Source: Cystobasidiopsis lactophilus
Lineage: Eukaryota > Basidiomycota > Agaricostilbomycetes > Agaricostilbales > Chionosphaeraceae
Length of the DNA stretch: 64,000 nt
Reading direction: 5' to 3'
Assembly (NCBI GenBank): GCA_001599975.1
Contig: BCIO01000001.1
Location: 620,001-684,000, forward strand
In this document: piece by piece, positions 47,908 through 61,400 of the stretch
How positions within the stretch are numbered: position 1 is the first letter of the stretch
Layout of the letters: each line of letters starts with the position of its first letter
Made by a program: the position numbers and the translations under genes
The notes under the pieces: generated by a model
Database searches by the model: none
The model's input: only the letters and a program-made list of their open reading frames with translations
Told to the model about the DNA's origin: nothing

Positions 47908-50053
47908 ATGGACAGCGTGGATCCTCTGGGTGTCTCCCAGATCCTGCCGTCCAAATCCATTGCTGTCGCCGTCTCCAAGCGCGATGAGCTCCCTGCGCCG
48001 CCCACGCCATCCAAGCCCCAGCTTCCACTCGCTGCGCCCGAGTCGCTGCCCTCGCCCATCTCGCCACCCGCCTCGACGTCCAGCTTCCGCCCTCTAGGTT
48101 CGCTGTCCTCCTCTCAACAACAGCCTAGGTCACCGCTGGCCACAGAAGCGCCGAACCCGTACAGCATCAGCCCAACCTCGCCGTCGAACAATGCGTGGGC
48201 AGCTCGCGAGCCGACCTCCCCTCCGCCCTCGGCCTCGCTGTCCGTAGCCAGCAACGCTAGCAGCTCCAAAGTGTCAGCGGGCAGCAGTGCGGGCGGCTCA
48301 CGGCCAGAGCAGCAGGCCGGGTTCGTCAAGATTCGAGTGCTGGGCATGGACCGGGCCAAGAAGGACGTGTGGATCAAGCTGGACGCCGCCTCGAACCTGT
48401 CCACCTTTCACGCGTCCCAGATCAAGCCCTTCAGCCGGTCCTACGTCGAGTTTGTCAACCTCCACCTCGCGCTCGCCGCCAACCACCCGCAGGCCATCGT
48501 GCCCGCCCTGCCGATCCCGGCTACGTCTGCAGCCACCGAGGACGAGGAGGACCGGTTGCTCAAGATGCTCTTCCAGAAATGGGTGGACCGGGTAACCAGG
48601 AACCCAGACTTGGCAAGAGACGAGGAGCTCCGCCTGTTCTTGGAGGCCTCATTTGGCGTGCGTCCTATTTTCACTTTATCAAGCCTGCCCTTAAATTCAT
48701 GTCATAATGGACAATCAGTATCAACCTGTTACGACGAAGCGCCGGCTGAAGCCGACGTCATCACTTGCGGACAAGCTCTCGCTCCGGTCCAAGCAGCAGG
48801 ACCCAGACGACTCGCTGGCCAACATCAAGGCCGAAATGTCGCGCTGGGAGACGCACTTTGCCGAGCTTGCAAAGGCAGTCGACAAGGAGGGCAAACATCG
48901 CAAGCGTGAGCTCTTCCACTGGACACTCGCAGATCGCAGGCTCAAATTTAGCATCAGTGCTCGCTGGCAGCTTGCTGGAGCTCTCAGAGCAGTTCGCCGC
49001 CTTCTCCACTTCCGAAACTTATGTGCCGCTGGTTTCTGGGTACAGGAAGGTGGCGGAAGGGCTAAGGAGGTTGGCCGAGCTGGACAATGGGCTGGCCATC
49101 GCCGAGTGTGTGACTTTGGCGGACAGCCTGCTCTACGAAGCGGCAGAGGCGAAAGAGGCCAAGGTACGTTGCTCTCCAATAGCTAGCTGGACTACTCCCA
49201 AATTGATGCCGGCCCACAGGACGTGCTGGTGCAAAGGCAGCTGATTGTGGACGAGCACCGGTCGGCTACCAAGACGGCCATCGCCAAGAAGCGTCAGATC
49301 GAGAAGCTCAAGTCGAGCAACAACATCAAGGCGGACCGGGTTGACGAGGCGCTGGATGAGTACGACGACGCGGAGAAGCACCAGGCGGCCATGACCGCCA
49401 AGCTCAACGCCGTCTCCCAAAAGCTAGCGCCCTCCTTGACCGCCCACACCCAGCAGGTGCACACCGACCTGTTCTCAGCCTTGCACTCGCACGCTCGGGC
49501 GGGCTTGGCTTACGAGCGGCAAAAGCTCAAGGAACTCGACACGCTTCGGACCAGCATCCGCGCCATCCCCAAAGTCTCAGCCGCCACCGCCGCCGCGCCG
49601 GCCGCTTCGTCCAGTGTGCACGGGAGAGAAGGCTCTTCGGCATCTTATTACGTGCACCCGGTCGCTAAAGCGTCCCCTCTACCGAGCCCGGCGCACTCGC
49701 GCACCAGCTCGCTCGTCTCGCCCAACCAGCTCTACTCGTCCCAGCCCTCTTCGGGAGCGTCCGTGTCCAGCCCCCCGCCTTCCTTCTCATCTGCCGCCCA
49801 TCACCAGCAGTCCCCGCCCCTGTCGTCCGGCAGCTCCAAGTTTGACGGCACCCAGTCGCTCTACGTCCCGCCCAAGCACCAGCCCACGCCGCCCTCGCCC
49901 AGCGGCGGGCGGAAGACGGACCTGGCCAAGTCGATGATCTTGCCCTCGACGGTGGGGCCAAACGACTCGATTAAAGGGCGGCCGTCGTTGGTGGATGAGA
50001 GGCGGAGGGTGGACAGCGTGGCGGCGGCTCGCAAGTTGGCCAACATGTTTTGA
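47908..50053 (+). CDS. VPS17: Retromer subunit Vps17 (PX-BAR sorting nexin)
   Basis: Sorting nexin that pairs with Vps5 on endosomes to recycle cargo to the Golgi. A long Ser/Pro-rich leader (about residues 1-135) precedes a PX domain: KIRVLGMDRAKKDVWIKLDA, SRSYVEFVNLHLAL and IVPALPIPATSA, then LFQKWVDRVTRNP. The PX basic lipid-binding motif is weak, as is known for Vps17. Next comes a BAR coiled-coil region (SRWETHFAELAKAVDKEGKH, VDEALDEYDDAEKHQAAM). The C-terminal tail is low-complexity and ends AAARKLANMF. Length about 640 aa. The start at 47908 (MDSVDPLG) is the first ATG of the open leader. Confidence 0.92.
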
Positions 50054-50173
50054 AATCGCTCTCTTGCTATATTGTACATTGTTCCTTGAAAACGAAACCT
50101 CCTCGTCGTTATTCGTCGACGCAGAAGGCCGCTTCATTGATTCGGGTGGAGAGGTAGGAGAGAGGGACGCTCT

Positions 50174-50721
50174 TCATGGCCCATTCTTGAGCTTGATGTT
50201 GTACCGCTGGATGAAGTCGGCTTGCTCCTTGTCCTGTGGGGCAAGATTTCGACTGTGAGCACTGCGGCGAGTGCAGGAGAGGTGGGAAGCCTCACCTTTT
50301 TCTGGTAGGTCTCCGAGAGCGCTTTGACGGCTTCGATCATCTGCAAGCCCAAAGCGGAAGTAAGTTATCATGATCTGACTACTTGGAAAAAGGCAAGAGC
50401 TCACGCTCTGGCGGGTCTGCGTCAATTCGGGCAGCACGTCCTTGACCGTCTTCTCAACGAGCACATTGTCAACCAGGCGCCAGCATTTGCGCTCCGGGTC
50501 CTTGTCCATCGTCTCCTGCAGTGTGTCGAGGACCAGGCCGTGCTCGTCGGCGTCGCGCTCGATGTCGATGATCTTGTTGCGCAGGGCGGACAGCTCCTGC
50601 TTTTGAGAGTTGAAAGTGTTGACCAGCTCTGCGCTCGCTGCGTTGAGCCGTGTGCGTCCGGGATCAAGTGGAATGGCTTACCTTGGTCTGAAGGCCTCTC
50701 TTTGCCTTTGGAAGTGGACAT
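50174..50721 (-). CDS. GIM4: Prefoldin subunit 2
   Basis: Beta-type subunit of the hexameric prefoldin chaperone, which delivers unfolded actin and tubulin to the CCT chaperonin. Conserved blocks are ELVNTFNSQKQELSALRNKI (first coiled coil), HGLVLDTLQ, KCWRLVDNVLVEKTVKDVLP (the beta hairpin, characteristic of subunit 2) and the second coil, ending FIQRYNIKLKNGP. The ATG at 50721 (MSTSKGKERPSDQ) gives the usual length of about 120 aa; the frame is open further upstream but without similarity. It is divergent from the complex I gene at 51,011. Confidence 0.95.
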
Positions 50722-51010
50722 GTCGAAGCTGTTGCGGACCAACATTTTCCAATCCTGCGAGCGCGAGGGCTGCCGCTCAATCGGGCGCTGCTGGTTGGCT
50801 GCAGTCGACGGAGCTGTTTTAGGCCTGCCTCCTGCCTTCAAGACCTTGCCACGCTGTCCTAGGCTCTGCTAGGCCCGCCCGATCTGGTTCTGCAGGCCGC
50901 CATCGCCGCCCGATTTTTTGCCTTTGGAATCGCCCTTCCGTTCGTGCATTGTTTGCTGCCCGCTGCTCGTGCTTCCCGGGGGCTCAGTTGTGCTCTAGCA
51001 ACAGTCAGCC
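50722..51010. other. Divergent promoter region, prefoldin 2 / complex I 23 kDa
   Basis: About 290 bp between two divergent starts; likely shared promoter. No clear motifs identified. Confidence 0.5.
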
Positions 51011-52358
<1,348 letters not shown>

Positions 52359-52667
52359 TCAGCCCATTAAAGAGGCGAGAAGCTCCCAACGAGCTTGGCG
52401 AGCAGGCAGGCTGTCGGGATGTCTTTGTTTGCGGCCTCCCCCTAGGGAGCGCAACCTTGTGCAAAGCAAGCAAAATATACGCAGTCTACTTCCGAATCAG
52501 CTTGTGGTCGCCTGCCGCAGTTCTTTGAGACGACCAAAGGAAGATCGGGCGCAGACTCGGGAGCGCGAAACTTCGGTGGCAAACTTGTCTTTCTGAGTCA
52601 ACCAACCCACAATTGATTAGAGGCTGCCATTGTTGCTCTGCTGTATACACCGTCCAGCGGTATGCTG
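52359..52667. other. Upstream region of U6 copy 2
   Basis: About 310 bp. It holds the TATA-like box of U6 copy 2 at about 52,642. No protein gene seen. Confidence 0.5.
52642..52649 (+). promoter_or_regulatory. TATA-like box upstream of U6 copy 2
   Basis: The sequence TGTATACA lies about 25 bp before the expected 5' end of U6 copy 2, the usual distance for a Pol III TATA element. Copy 1 has no counterpart. Confidence 0.5.
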
Positions 52668-52787
52668 CTTGCCCAGAACTGGGTTGACCACACAATTGGA
52701 ACGATACAGAGAAGATCAGCATGGTCCTTGCACAAAGATGACACGCATTACCAGAGCGGACTTCTCTTCTGAGAACTATTATTTTTT
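52668..52787 (+). ncRNA. U6 spliceosomal snRNA, copy 2 (likely functional)
   Basis: Contains the 5' hairpin CCCAGAACTGGG, then ATTGGAACGATACAGAGAAG, the AGC triad (ATCAGCATGG) and the internal stem-loop TCCTTGCACAAAGATGACAC. Compared with the usual stem-loop (CCU pairing with AGG), this copy has CUU pairing with AAG: the middle pair changed on both sides, which keeps the helix. A six-T terminator sits at 52782-52787, and a TATA-like box about 25 bp upstream. U6 forms the catalytic core of the spliceosome with U2. The 5' end is approximate. Confidence 0.88.
52782..52787 (+). terminator. Pol III T-run terminator of U6 copy 2
   Basis: Six consecutive T directly after the expected U6 3' end. Confidence 0.75.
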
Positions 52788-52797
52788 GTTGCTGCTT

Positions 52798-53225
52798 GCC
52801 ACTGTTATCCTTCTCCCAAGGAGCGCAAGCGCGGGCTTTGTCGGCGGACGCGAACAAAGTTGAGCGCGTGAAATGAGCCGGTGGCAAATTCTTGTCAACG
52901 GTTGGGTTCCACAACTGGGTAAATGGGTCTGTTCTTGCACACGTATACACGCGGCGTCGCCGTAGCCTAGTCATACAGGTCGAAACTGGACAAATTATTA
53001 TTCTGGCCACCAAAAAGGCTCCTCAAGATTAGAGGTCCCGTTGCGCAATTGAAGGGGCTTGCGAGCCTTGCGCCTTAGCGACGGGGTTTGGTACAAAGAT
53101 TAAGGGCAAATGGGACGAGCTTGATCAGCGCCATTTGCCCGGCTTTGACTATTCACCTTAACTCGAACCTGAGAGCCGGGTTGGGATTTGCTTGAAGGGG
53201 CCCCTTCAAGTAGTCCCAACTTTTT
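52798..53225 (+). ncRNA. Conserved element downstream of U6 copy 2, candidate Pol III RNA
   Basis: Highly similar to 22,553-22,993 in inverted orientation. It ends with a stem built from GTTGGGA and TCCCAAC flanking a perfect 20-bp palindrome (53191-53210), the whole hairpin spanning 53180-53220. Five T follow at once (53221-53225). A stable hairpin plus T-run at the end of a conserved, non-coding 430-bp unit is what a Pol III transcript would show. The identity is unknown; no motifs of U1-U5, SRP, RNase P, RNase MRP or telomerase RNA were recognised. Confidence 0.45.
53180..53225 (+). terminator. Terminal hairpin and T-run of downstream element
   Basis: Stem of 20-bp palindrome plus outer complementary arms, followed by TTTTT. 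The palindrome is kept in the other copy (22565-22594), with changed outer arms that still pair. Confidence 0.6.
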
Positions 53226-53327
53226 GCTTCCCTTAATCATTTTTATTGCTTCACATTAGAAGTGCACGTCGAGGTTGGTACAACACCAGGGCAATGAGCA
53301 GGGAAATAGAACAGAGTGCCAATAAAG

Positions 53328-54485
53328 CTATTTGACAAAGTAGACGCCCTTCATGTGGTTCTGAGACTTGCCCCTTGCTCTCTCCTTGAAGCGAGCGAGG
53401 ACCAGGTCGTCCGAGGCGACGTTCCTGGTGGTGCTGCCGTCCGGCGCCACCGACTCCTCCCACCCGTTGATGTCCCCATTCTTGGCCGCCTCCCTGGCCA
53501 GCGCCAGCAGGTCGGCGTCCGACTCCAACGAGCGGGCCAGCGCCGAGCCGGAAGTTTTGGAGGGCTGGTAGAAGCGCTCGCGGGCAAAGTTGTCCGCCTC
53601 GCGCTCCTCCTTGCTGACCGACTTGGCCGCTTCGATGGCAGCGAGCTCGGCGAGCCGGCGCTTGGCCTTTTCCGTTTCCTCGATGTTACGAAGCCGCGCG
53701 CTGTTGACGAACTCTCAGCCGACACTCGGGGATGGGTTGCCGTACAAAGACAGGTCCTCACTCGATGCCCAGATCCACTTCGGGGACAGAGGTCAAGATG
53801 GTCGAGGACAGGGTGATGCTGCCTTCTTGTGTGCTGTTGAGCCATCACAACATTGGATGAGCGACTAGTCCTCAAAAGGGGGAGGAAGTCCACCAACTTT
53901 TTCTGCGTCCGGTACTTCTCTGCAATCGTATACAGCTCGTCCGAGTCCGCCTTGGCCACAGAGGCATCCCCAGCGCCCAGCGTCTGGCCCTTAGCAGCAG
54001 CCTCGGCGGCCCGCTTCTTCTGCAGCTCGGCCTCGATGAAGGCCATCATGTGCTTGTCGACGTCGATCATGTTGGTCTGCTGGGTGAAGTTCTTGCTCTG
54101 GGCCAGCTTCTTGCTGATCGACGTGTCGTCGTCGTCGTCGAGCATGACGGCGGCCGACTCCTTGAGGCCGGCTTTGGCGCCCGTCTGCTGCGTGTCCGCT
54201 GGCCGCTTCCGCTTCTTGCTCTTCTCCGCGCCGCCCTCGTTCAGCTTGGCGGCGTTGATGCCAATCGGCTCCTTCTCGAGCGCTCGTAGCTTGCGCAGGG
54301 CGAGCAGGTCGGCCACGGTAGAGCTGTGAAGCCACCGGGAGCAAGATTGAGAACAATTTTGCGCAATGGTGCCCGCCTCAGGCTCACCTAGTCCCATCGT
54401 CGACCGCATCCGACGTGGACGCTTCTGGAGAGGCAGCTCGCACTCGGCCTGCATCAGCAGCGGGCTTGGAGCGCTTCTTGAACAT
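53328..54485 (-). CDS. C9orf78/Tls1-like (HCA59 family) splicing-associated protein
   Basis: Member of the HCA59/C9orf78 family, whose fission-yeast relative Tls1 works with Brr2 in splicing of shelterin transcripts. The basic start MFKKRSKPAADAGR precedes LLALRKLRALEK. The hallmark is KNFTQQTNMIDVDKHMMAFI, then EAELQKKRAAE, and later the conserved EVDLGIE after a splice. The second half has LAELAAIEAAKSVSKEERE and the end MKGVYFVK. The extended C-terminal part (about 90 residues after the core) is not seen in all relatives. Several Asp runs give an acidic patch. Nuclear location is likely from the Lys/Arg clusters. Confidence 0.85.
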
Positions 54486-54702
54486 GGCGAGTCGAGCGCA
54501 ACGAAATTTCAGGGCGCTTGGATTTCCCCCGAAGGCGGCGGCACAAATTGTAGGTATCAAAACCAGAGATCAAGAGGTGACCCATTACATGCAAGGAGTA
54601 TAGCTCCTCCTTCCTACAAGCATCCCCAATCTTCATAGATTCTGTTTATAGCAAACATACGCGCGAAGCCCGATAATTTTGAGTGGCGAAATCGAAAGCC
54701 GT

Positions 54703-57135
54703 CTAGCAGAGCCAGAGCCAGAATCGCTGGAGCCAGTTCTTAGGAACTGGCTCGTCCTCCAAAGGATCGTCGCGAGAGCCGGTCTGGAAGTCCATGTCCT
54801 CAGGGCGCACAAACTTGGTCTTGTTGATAATCTTGTATCTGTACAGACTTGTCAGACTTTGTTCTCAATGATGATAAAAGGTATTTAACTAACCCGAAAT
54901 AGAGGATAAAGAACATGACAGGAGGGAGGTAAGTGGTGATAAAGTCGCTGGAATGCAAAGTTAGAAAGAGCGCACACCCAAGCACGCTAGGAACTTACCT
55001 GGTGACCCAGTGGCCGTTGATGAAGACTTGGAAGCCGCCGAAGAAGATGACGATGGAGCAGATGAAGAGGCCGTACCACGAGAGGTAAGGCTGGAAGGGA
55101 GCGTAGAAGGGAAGCTCGCGGCGGTTGAAGTTTTGGGCGACGGTGCCCTTGTGCCAGCGAATGTAGGTGACGAAGATACCGCACCAGGTGAGGAGACCGG
55201 CGATGGAGGTCATGTTGGCGAAGTAGCCGAAGACCTTGCCGGCATTGTCGGAGACGTTCATGTAGGAAAGGAGCGAGAAGAGGAAGGCGACGAAGACGGC
55301 GACCCACGGGAGACCCCACGAGTTGGTCTTGGCGAAGATCTTGGGAGCAGAGCCGGTGAGGGCCATGCCGTAGAGGGCGCGCGACGAGGTGTACATGTCG
55401 GAGGAGGCGGCGGACCAGGCAGAGGTCAAAAGAGCGGCGTTGATGACAGAGGGGAGGCCCTTGATGCCGGCGTTCTTGATGGCGATGACGAAAGGCGACC
55501 TGGCGGTGCTGCTGGTCAGCTTCAAGCTGGGGTCGTCCTGGGAGACCAAAAGGCCGATGATGAAGACACCGAGAATGTAGAACTGGACGAAAATCAGGCC
55601 AGGTCAGAGAAGGGCTAGTTTCGCAACTTGACGGAACACTCACGAGGCAGATACGGATGTAGACACGCTTGATGGCCTTGGGCAAAGAGCGGCGGGGGTT
55701 CTTGGCCTCACCAGCGGCGATGGCAGTGATTTCAGTGCCGATGTAAGAGAAGGCGGCCTGAACGAGGACAGAGAAGAAACCGAGGAAGCGACCAGTGGGG
55801 CCGGAGATGCCGACATACTGGTTGAAGGGGCCGGGGTTGCGCCAGTAGCGGAAGCCGATGGCGCCACCTTGAGGTCCACCGCCGGCGGTCAAGACGATAC
55901 CGAGGATGATGAGGCCGGTAATGGTGAGCACCTTGATGATGGCAAACCAGAACTCCATCTCGCCGTAGACCTAAACAGAGACGTGAGACAAAATCATGAG
56001 GTTGCCGAAAAACGGCGGCTTACTCTCGCGCCTCCCAAGTTGATCAACACAACGATGATGAGAAAGACGGTGATCCAAACGCCGTTGTTGACGCTGGTGA
56101 TCCAGTAGTTGATCAAGACGGAGGAGGCGGACAATTCAGCGGCTGCGAGGAGCTGTGAGCTCCGGATCCACGGCCCGATCAAAGCGCGCATAACGCACGT
56201 AACACAATCGTCCAGTTGTACCAGTAGTTCCAGCCCATAGTGAACTGCTCGAATGAGAAGAAAGTCTAAAACGGAACTTTGAAATCGAAAGCTTACAGAA
56301 AGAGCCGGGTCACCAAACCGCCGGGCCATCGTGATGTGGCCACCAGCAACGGGCAGATGCCCAATCATCTCTCCCAAGCAGATCATAACGCAGTCTGGGG
56401 GATTTTTAGAAAACGCCGAGATCAGTCAAGTCACACGACTGCTGAATCAGTGCGGAGAAAAACCTACAGACGACAGTGCCGATGAGAGCATAGCCCAAAA
56501 GCAAGCCCAACGGACCACCATTGGCAAGAGCACCTCCCGAACCGACGAAGACTGCACCAGGGCGTGTTATCAACTAGTGCCAAAATCGATGACGCAAAGA
56601 ACACTTACGACCAGTGCCTGTAATTGCACGAAATCAGGACAGTGGTACGAAGCGCCAGGCATGTAAGGGCTCACCAATAACACCACCTGGCGATAGGGAC
56701 GTGGGTAAGAAGACAGCATGCGGCTGCGAGAGGGCTCGAGCTCACCGATGGAGATCATTCTGAAATCTCGTAATGAGCGAGGCGTTCTTCGATGCAGGAC
56801 AGAACACTCACTGGATGTGACGCTGCTTGAGCTGTCGGTGAAGTTGACCAGCATGGTCGTTAGTGATGCCGCTGTTGGGCACGACAGCGTCGACTGGAAT
56901 TCGTAAACATCAGCATCCGGCGATTGTGGCGAGTTGCTCCGCCACCCCAGGCCGTGCGAACAATCGAACAGGCCTTGCTCGTCGTGCACAGCAAAATCCT
57001 GGGGTAGCAGGAGATAACGCGAATGAGAGACTAACCATTGGAATAGCCTTCGCCATTCTTGTCGCCGTACGCATGCTTTTCGACGTCGGCGTGGTGCTTG
57101 GCGACGTCCCCTTCGTTGACTAAGGACTGCGACAT
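54703..57135 (-). CDS. Amino-acid permease (AAT/YAT family, 12 membrane helices)
   Basis: Plasma-membrane proton/amino-acid symporter of the Gap1-like family. The cytosolic N-terminus contains Lys residues that may serve as ubiquitin sites (MSQSLVNEGDVAKHHADVEK). The core opens with RQLKQRHIQMISIGGVIGTG, the family signature in helix 1 (unwound GTG substrate site), followed by GHLPVAGGHITMARRF. About twelve helices are visible, for example VWITVFLIIVVLINLGGARV. The end NWLQRFWLWLC matches the aromatic, Cys-terminated tail of Gap1-like transporters, where the last Cys can be palmitoylated. About 10 introns. Substrate range not determinable. Confidence 0.94.
54730..54753. repeat. 10-bp perfect inverted repeat in permease C-terminal codons
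   Basis: GAGCCAGTTC and GAACTGGCTC flank a four-base loop (54740-54743). The mRNA could form a strong hairpin just before the stop codon. Confidence 0.85.
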
Positions 57136-58406
57136 GTTGGTCGGGTAGGATGTGGAGAGAGAGCAAGAAGTTTTCAGGACAGGGAGCCGCGAGGGGGGTC
57201 CAAAAGCATGTTCCCATGTGATGCACGTCAATCGAGACCAAGCGGGTTGATCACCCCCCTGAGACGGTTTGCCGTGGCGAGATTCAGGCCAAAATTTTCT
57301 GACATGATAAGAGAGATAAGCCGGTCCATTGTTCGCCGCCGATGACGCCGTGGGCTGAGTAGGAGAGCCAAGAGGATGTCGATTTGAGCTAGCAGAAGGA
57401 CTCCAAGGGCAACAAGCGGCCTGCTAGCCACCACCTCGCTTGCACTTTTTACGTTGTTGGGTTAAATGCGGGGCACATGACGGGACCGCGACCCGCGTCA
57501 ACCGCCCTCGCGAAATTTTTTGGGCCTGTTGGAAATTTGTTGTTTCTGCGGTAAGGAGGAGATACCGTTGCCCTGGCGAAGGTCGAAATCGAATCGGCAA
57601 AGCGCGATGGGTAGTTATGGCAGCAAACAGCGAAGCAGAGGCCTTCACCGACAAGCGGGTTTACCGGACATGGTCGACCCCACTGAGCGCCAAGACCATG
57701 ACCAGCATGCTGCTTGCAAGGGCAGCGCATGGAAGCGCATCAACAGTAATCAGCAGCTCCACAGTGGTGCTTCTTTTGTGGATCGTCGTCTTCCCCGGAC
57801 CGAACCAGCAAAAGTCCATTTCACGTTCAGAACTCGAATGGAAGCAAAAATTTTGAACGCGCGCTGAAGCAAGAAGGCAGGCTGGTGGCAGTCCATGCTT
57901 TCGTTCATGGCGGTAGCATTCCAAGGAGCATCTGAGCAAGCGGCGAGGGGCTCCTCGGGATGAGCAATCCACATTCTGACTCGAGGGCGCGCTGTGAATA
58001 GCAGTTCAAGCTTGTGTGCAGCATTGGATGAGGTTGGAGCATTGATAAACGCTCAGACGAGATATGACTGTGATGGCAGAATGGGGCAAGGGTGGGCGAG
58101 ACCTACAAAGCAGTCGTGAAACCAAGTCGTCAAGGGGACATGTTCGAGCAAGTGAAGCAGTGGCGGCTGGAGACGATTCACAGTCGAAAAGGAACGAGTC
58201 ACAGTGGCGCTGATCGAGCCCTACGATAGTTTGTACAAGAGGCAGCAGGTCGACAAGAGGCAAGAGGCAACAGATCCATGGTGATCGCAAAGGTTCGCGC
58301 CAAGCCTTGATTGCCGACTCACTTGGCTTGAGGTAAGAAGCTTCTGTGGTGTTCTGTAAGAGGATGAAAGCCAACGAAGCTGCGACTTTCAAATTGCATC
58401 TCAAGA
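57136..58406. other. Long intergenic stretch, permease upstream / XRN1 downstream
   Basis: About 1.27 kb. No gene could be supported; several open frames overlap but lack similarity. Probably holds the nitrogen-regulated promoter expected for a permease, but no GATAA cluster was verified. Confidence 0.5.
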
Positions 58407-61400
58407 TCAAGATGAGGCCACAGGCTGGCGGAACACAGGCGGCTGCCCTCCTCCTCGACCTGAACCTCGGCCGCCTCCTGGTGCTCCACCTCTCCCTCGC
58501 CTTGGTGGACCGCCAGTGGGATTGTGATGGTGTCCTCTGCCCCTTGACGGTGGGTTCTGGTGAACGAGCGAGGGCGGCGGTGGTACAGCGCGATAAGACT
58601 GCCCCCCGCTGCCCCCACCTCGAAGGGTTTGAGCGAGGGCTTCGGTGTGCGACTGGGGCGCAGCGGATTGATATGCATCCGGGGATGAGGTGGCGGCGGC
58701 GGCATAATTGGATGAAGGGATAAGGCCATTAGAGTGGCCTCCTCGGCCATTGGCAGCGCCTTGCGCCACCCGGTAGTTGGCGCGGCCTCGTTGTGTCGGA
58801 GCAGGGGTGAAGAAGCCTCTGCCACGGGGTGCAGGGCCAGTAGCGCCACGACCACGGCCTCTAGCGTGGCCGTGAGCTTCAGGTGGGTGTGCCCCGCCGA
58901 CGATGGTCATGAACTGGTCGTTCTTGAGCACACACAGTGAGAAACAAGGGGAGACTTGGGGCTTACCTGGGGCGTGGTAAGGTTCAAGATAGCGTCCGGC
59001 GTCACGCTTAGACCTCGGAAGTCGGAGCATCTGGCAAGAGTTTGTCAGCTTCAGCCAATTTCGATCCCTAAAAGAACACCTCACCGTTTCTCCAGATTGC
59101 TTCCACCAATGAAAGCAACATCCCACAGAACATCAATCATGCCAGCGCTCTGGCCAGTTGCCGTCGAGCCTTGCAAGCCAACAACTGTGCCTTTGGCGGT
59201 CAGCGGCACATTGCCAGCTTCGGAAACCATCTCCACCCGATCGCCCAGCTGGAAACTCTGGCCTCCCAATCGGCTAGATGCGTGCTCTGGCTTGAGCAGA
59301 GCTCGTCGAGGAATCTTGGCGATAGCGACGCGCTGGACTTGCTCGGGCCTCTTGCTGCTGTAGAGGGCGTCTGCAAGTCCTTCAATCTGTTTTACAACCT
59401 CCTGTGCATGATCATTGCTGTATCAGAATGTGGATCTTTATGTCCGGAGAACGTGGTACTGACTGCTTCCAGCTGCTCGGAGTCCAGCGGCACCTTTTCC
59501 AAGTCGTCGATCTTCTTCTCCTTCAGCCACTGCTTGATTTCTTTGAACTTGTCTTCGGCTTTGGCACCAGGGAAGAAGTCGGAAAGCTGCCGGACGTCTG
59601 CTTTCCCACTGAATGAGCTCTAAAACGAACAGAGCAAAGGGGACTGGTCGGACCTGTCTTTCCTTTGGCGTCCAGAGTAGCAACAATTTCAGGGAAAGCG
59701 TCCTGTCAAATGTGATTTAGCATTGTCGAACGTGGCCGAAGCAGCGGAAGCAAACCTTGTAGGCGGCAATCAGCCCAATGGCTTTATCGCTGTACTCCCA
59801 GCCGTTCTCTCCTTTGCGAGTGTAGCCCAACACCTTCTGGCCTTTAGCCTCAAACTTGAGGTTCAAGCCAGCATTGACCTTTTGATCGTTCGAGTTGAAC
59901 ATCATCAAGCTGGAGGTAATTTTGCTGAGGGTAAGACCGGACATGCGGATCTGGCGGGTGACGTGGTATGAGGGATAGTATGTGGTGGCGCCTTGGCGTT
60001 GAATCAGAGATTTGAACTTGATAGGCTCGCTGGCGTCTTGCGCGTGAAACTAGCGTCCCCAACATCAATGTAGAACATCGCGATAAGAAGAGGAAAGAAG
60101 CTTACTGCGGTCATAATGGTAAGCGTATTATCCTTGTGTCCAGCCACTTGAGCGGGGCAGCCATAGCTGGGCTTTTGACCAAGGAAGAACACTTTGCTGC
60201 CAACGGGGAAATCCACCTGAACCGGCGGGGCGGCTCGTTCCTGTGGGAAGCCCGTGTTCAGCCTTCAAACACTCTGGAGACAAACGCGGTTCCGCGTACC
60301 TGATAACGAGTGTCCACAGACGAGATATTCTGGACGATGGTCTGCAGAGGCTGCTCGAGCTGTTTCGTCTCAAAGTCTTTGACCAGCGCGCCGTCTTCCA
60401 TCAATTTGAGACCTGCAGCGAAAAAGTAAGAAAGAATGCCAAGGGAAGGTAGAGGTACGTTTCCGCCTACCCTTTAGAAGCTGGACGTGCAGCATGATTT
60501 CGACCGAGCCCACGATCGTGCCGTAGCGCTTGCTGTAGGTCGATTCGAGGCGGTCTGATATTCTTTTCCAGCTCATAGCATAATCGGGTGGGTGCGGGGT
60601 GGTCTTGATTGAGCGCTTGGTTAGCGAGCCGTCGGCAGCGCGGGCGACTGTTTCGTCCAATTCGTACTTGAACAGGTCGTCCGATAGGGCCGCCACTTGG
60701 GCCTCCTTCAAGAAGGGCCAATTGACGTAGATGCGGCTGCCAAGCAGAATGAGGGCGAGATCCTCCATCTTGACCGACTGGCCGTCCTCGCCGTAGGTGG
60801 TGAGCGGCGAAGCGTCGATCGTGATAACCATGCTTTCGTTTTTGCTGTCCTGCGAGAAGACGTTGACAGACTGGTAGCCAAGTGAGCCGGAATGCGGCAG
60901 GGTGTGAAGGGATGGGAAGCCGGCAATGGCGTCCTTGCCGAGTAGCACGCCTTCGCATAAGCCTTTTACGAGGTGCAAGCCGTCCAAAGTCGGCAGGTCG
61001 AAGGATTCGAGGATGGCGTGGCAGTGCACCAAGTCGGGGAAGAAGCCGGGCAGGGAAGAGGGGAAGGTGTAGTCGGCCTGCTCCGAGTATTGGCAGATCC
61101 AAGAGTTGCCCCAGGTGTTGCGGCCCCGTTCCTCGTCGGTCAGCTTCACCTCTCGATCTGTGGACAACAGCAGTCTTTAAATACGGCACTCTTTCGGACG
61201 GGCGCTACCCACCATGCATGGTCTTGAGCAGCCGCTGTTCGTCGATGAACGGGATTTTAATGACGGCCTCCCAGTCTTGCTTCTTGCCATTGAGGTCGAC
61301 GATGAACTTCTTGGGGTAGAAATCAATGATAGGCGAGTTCGGGTCGCTCATTAGGTCCTTTGAGCCAAACACGATTGTAAGTCGAGAACGACCAAGATGT

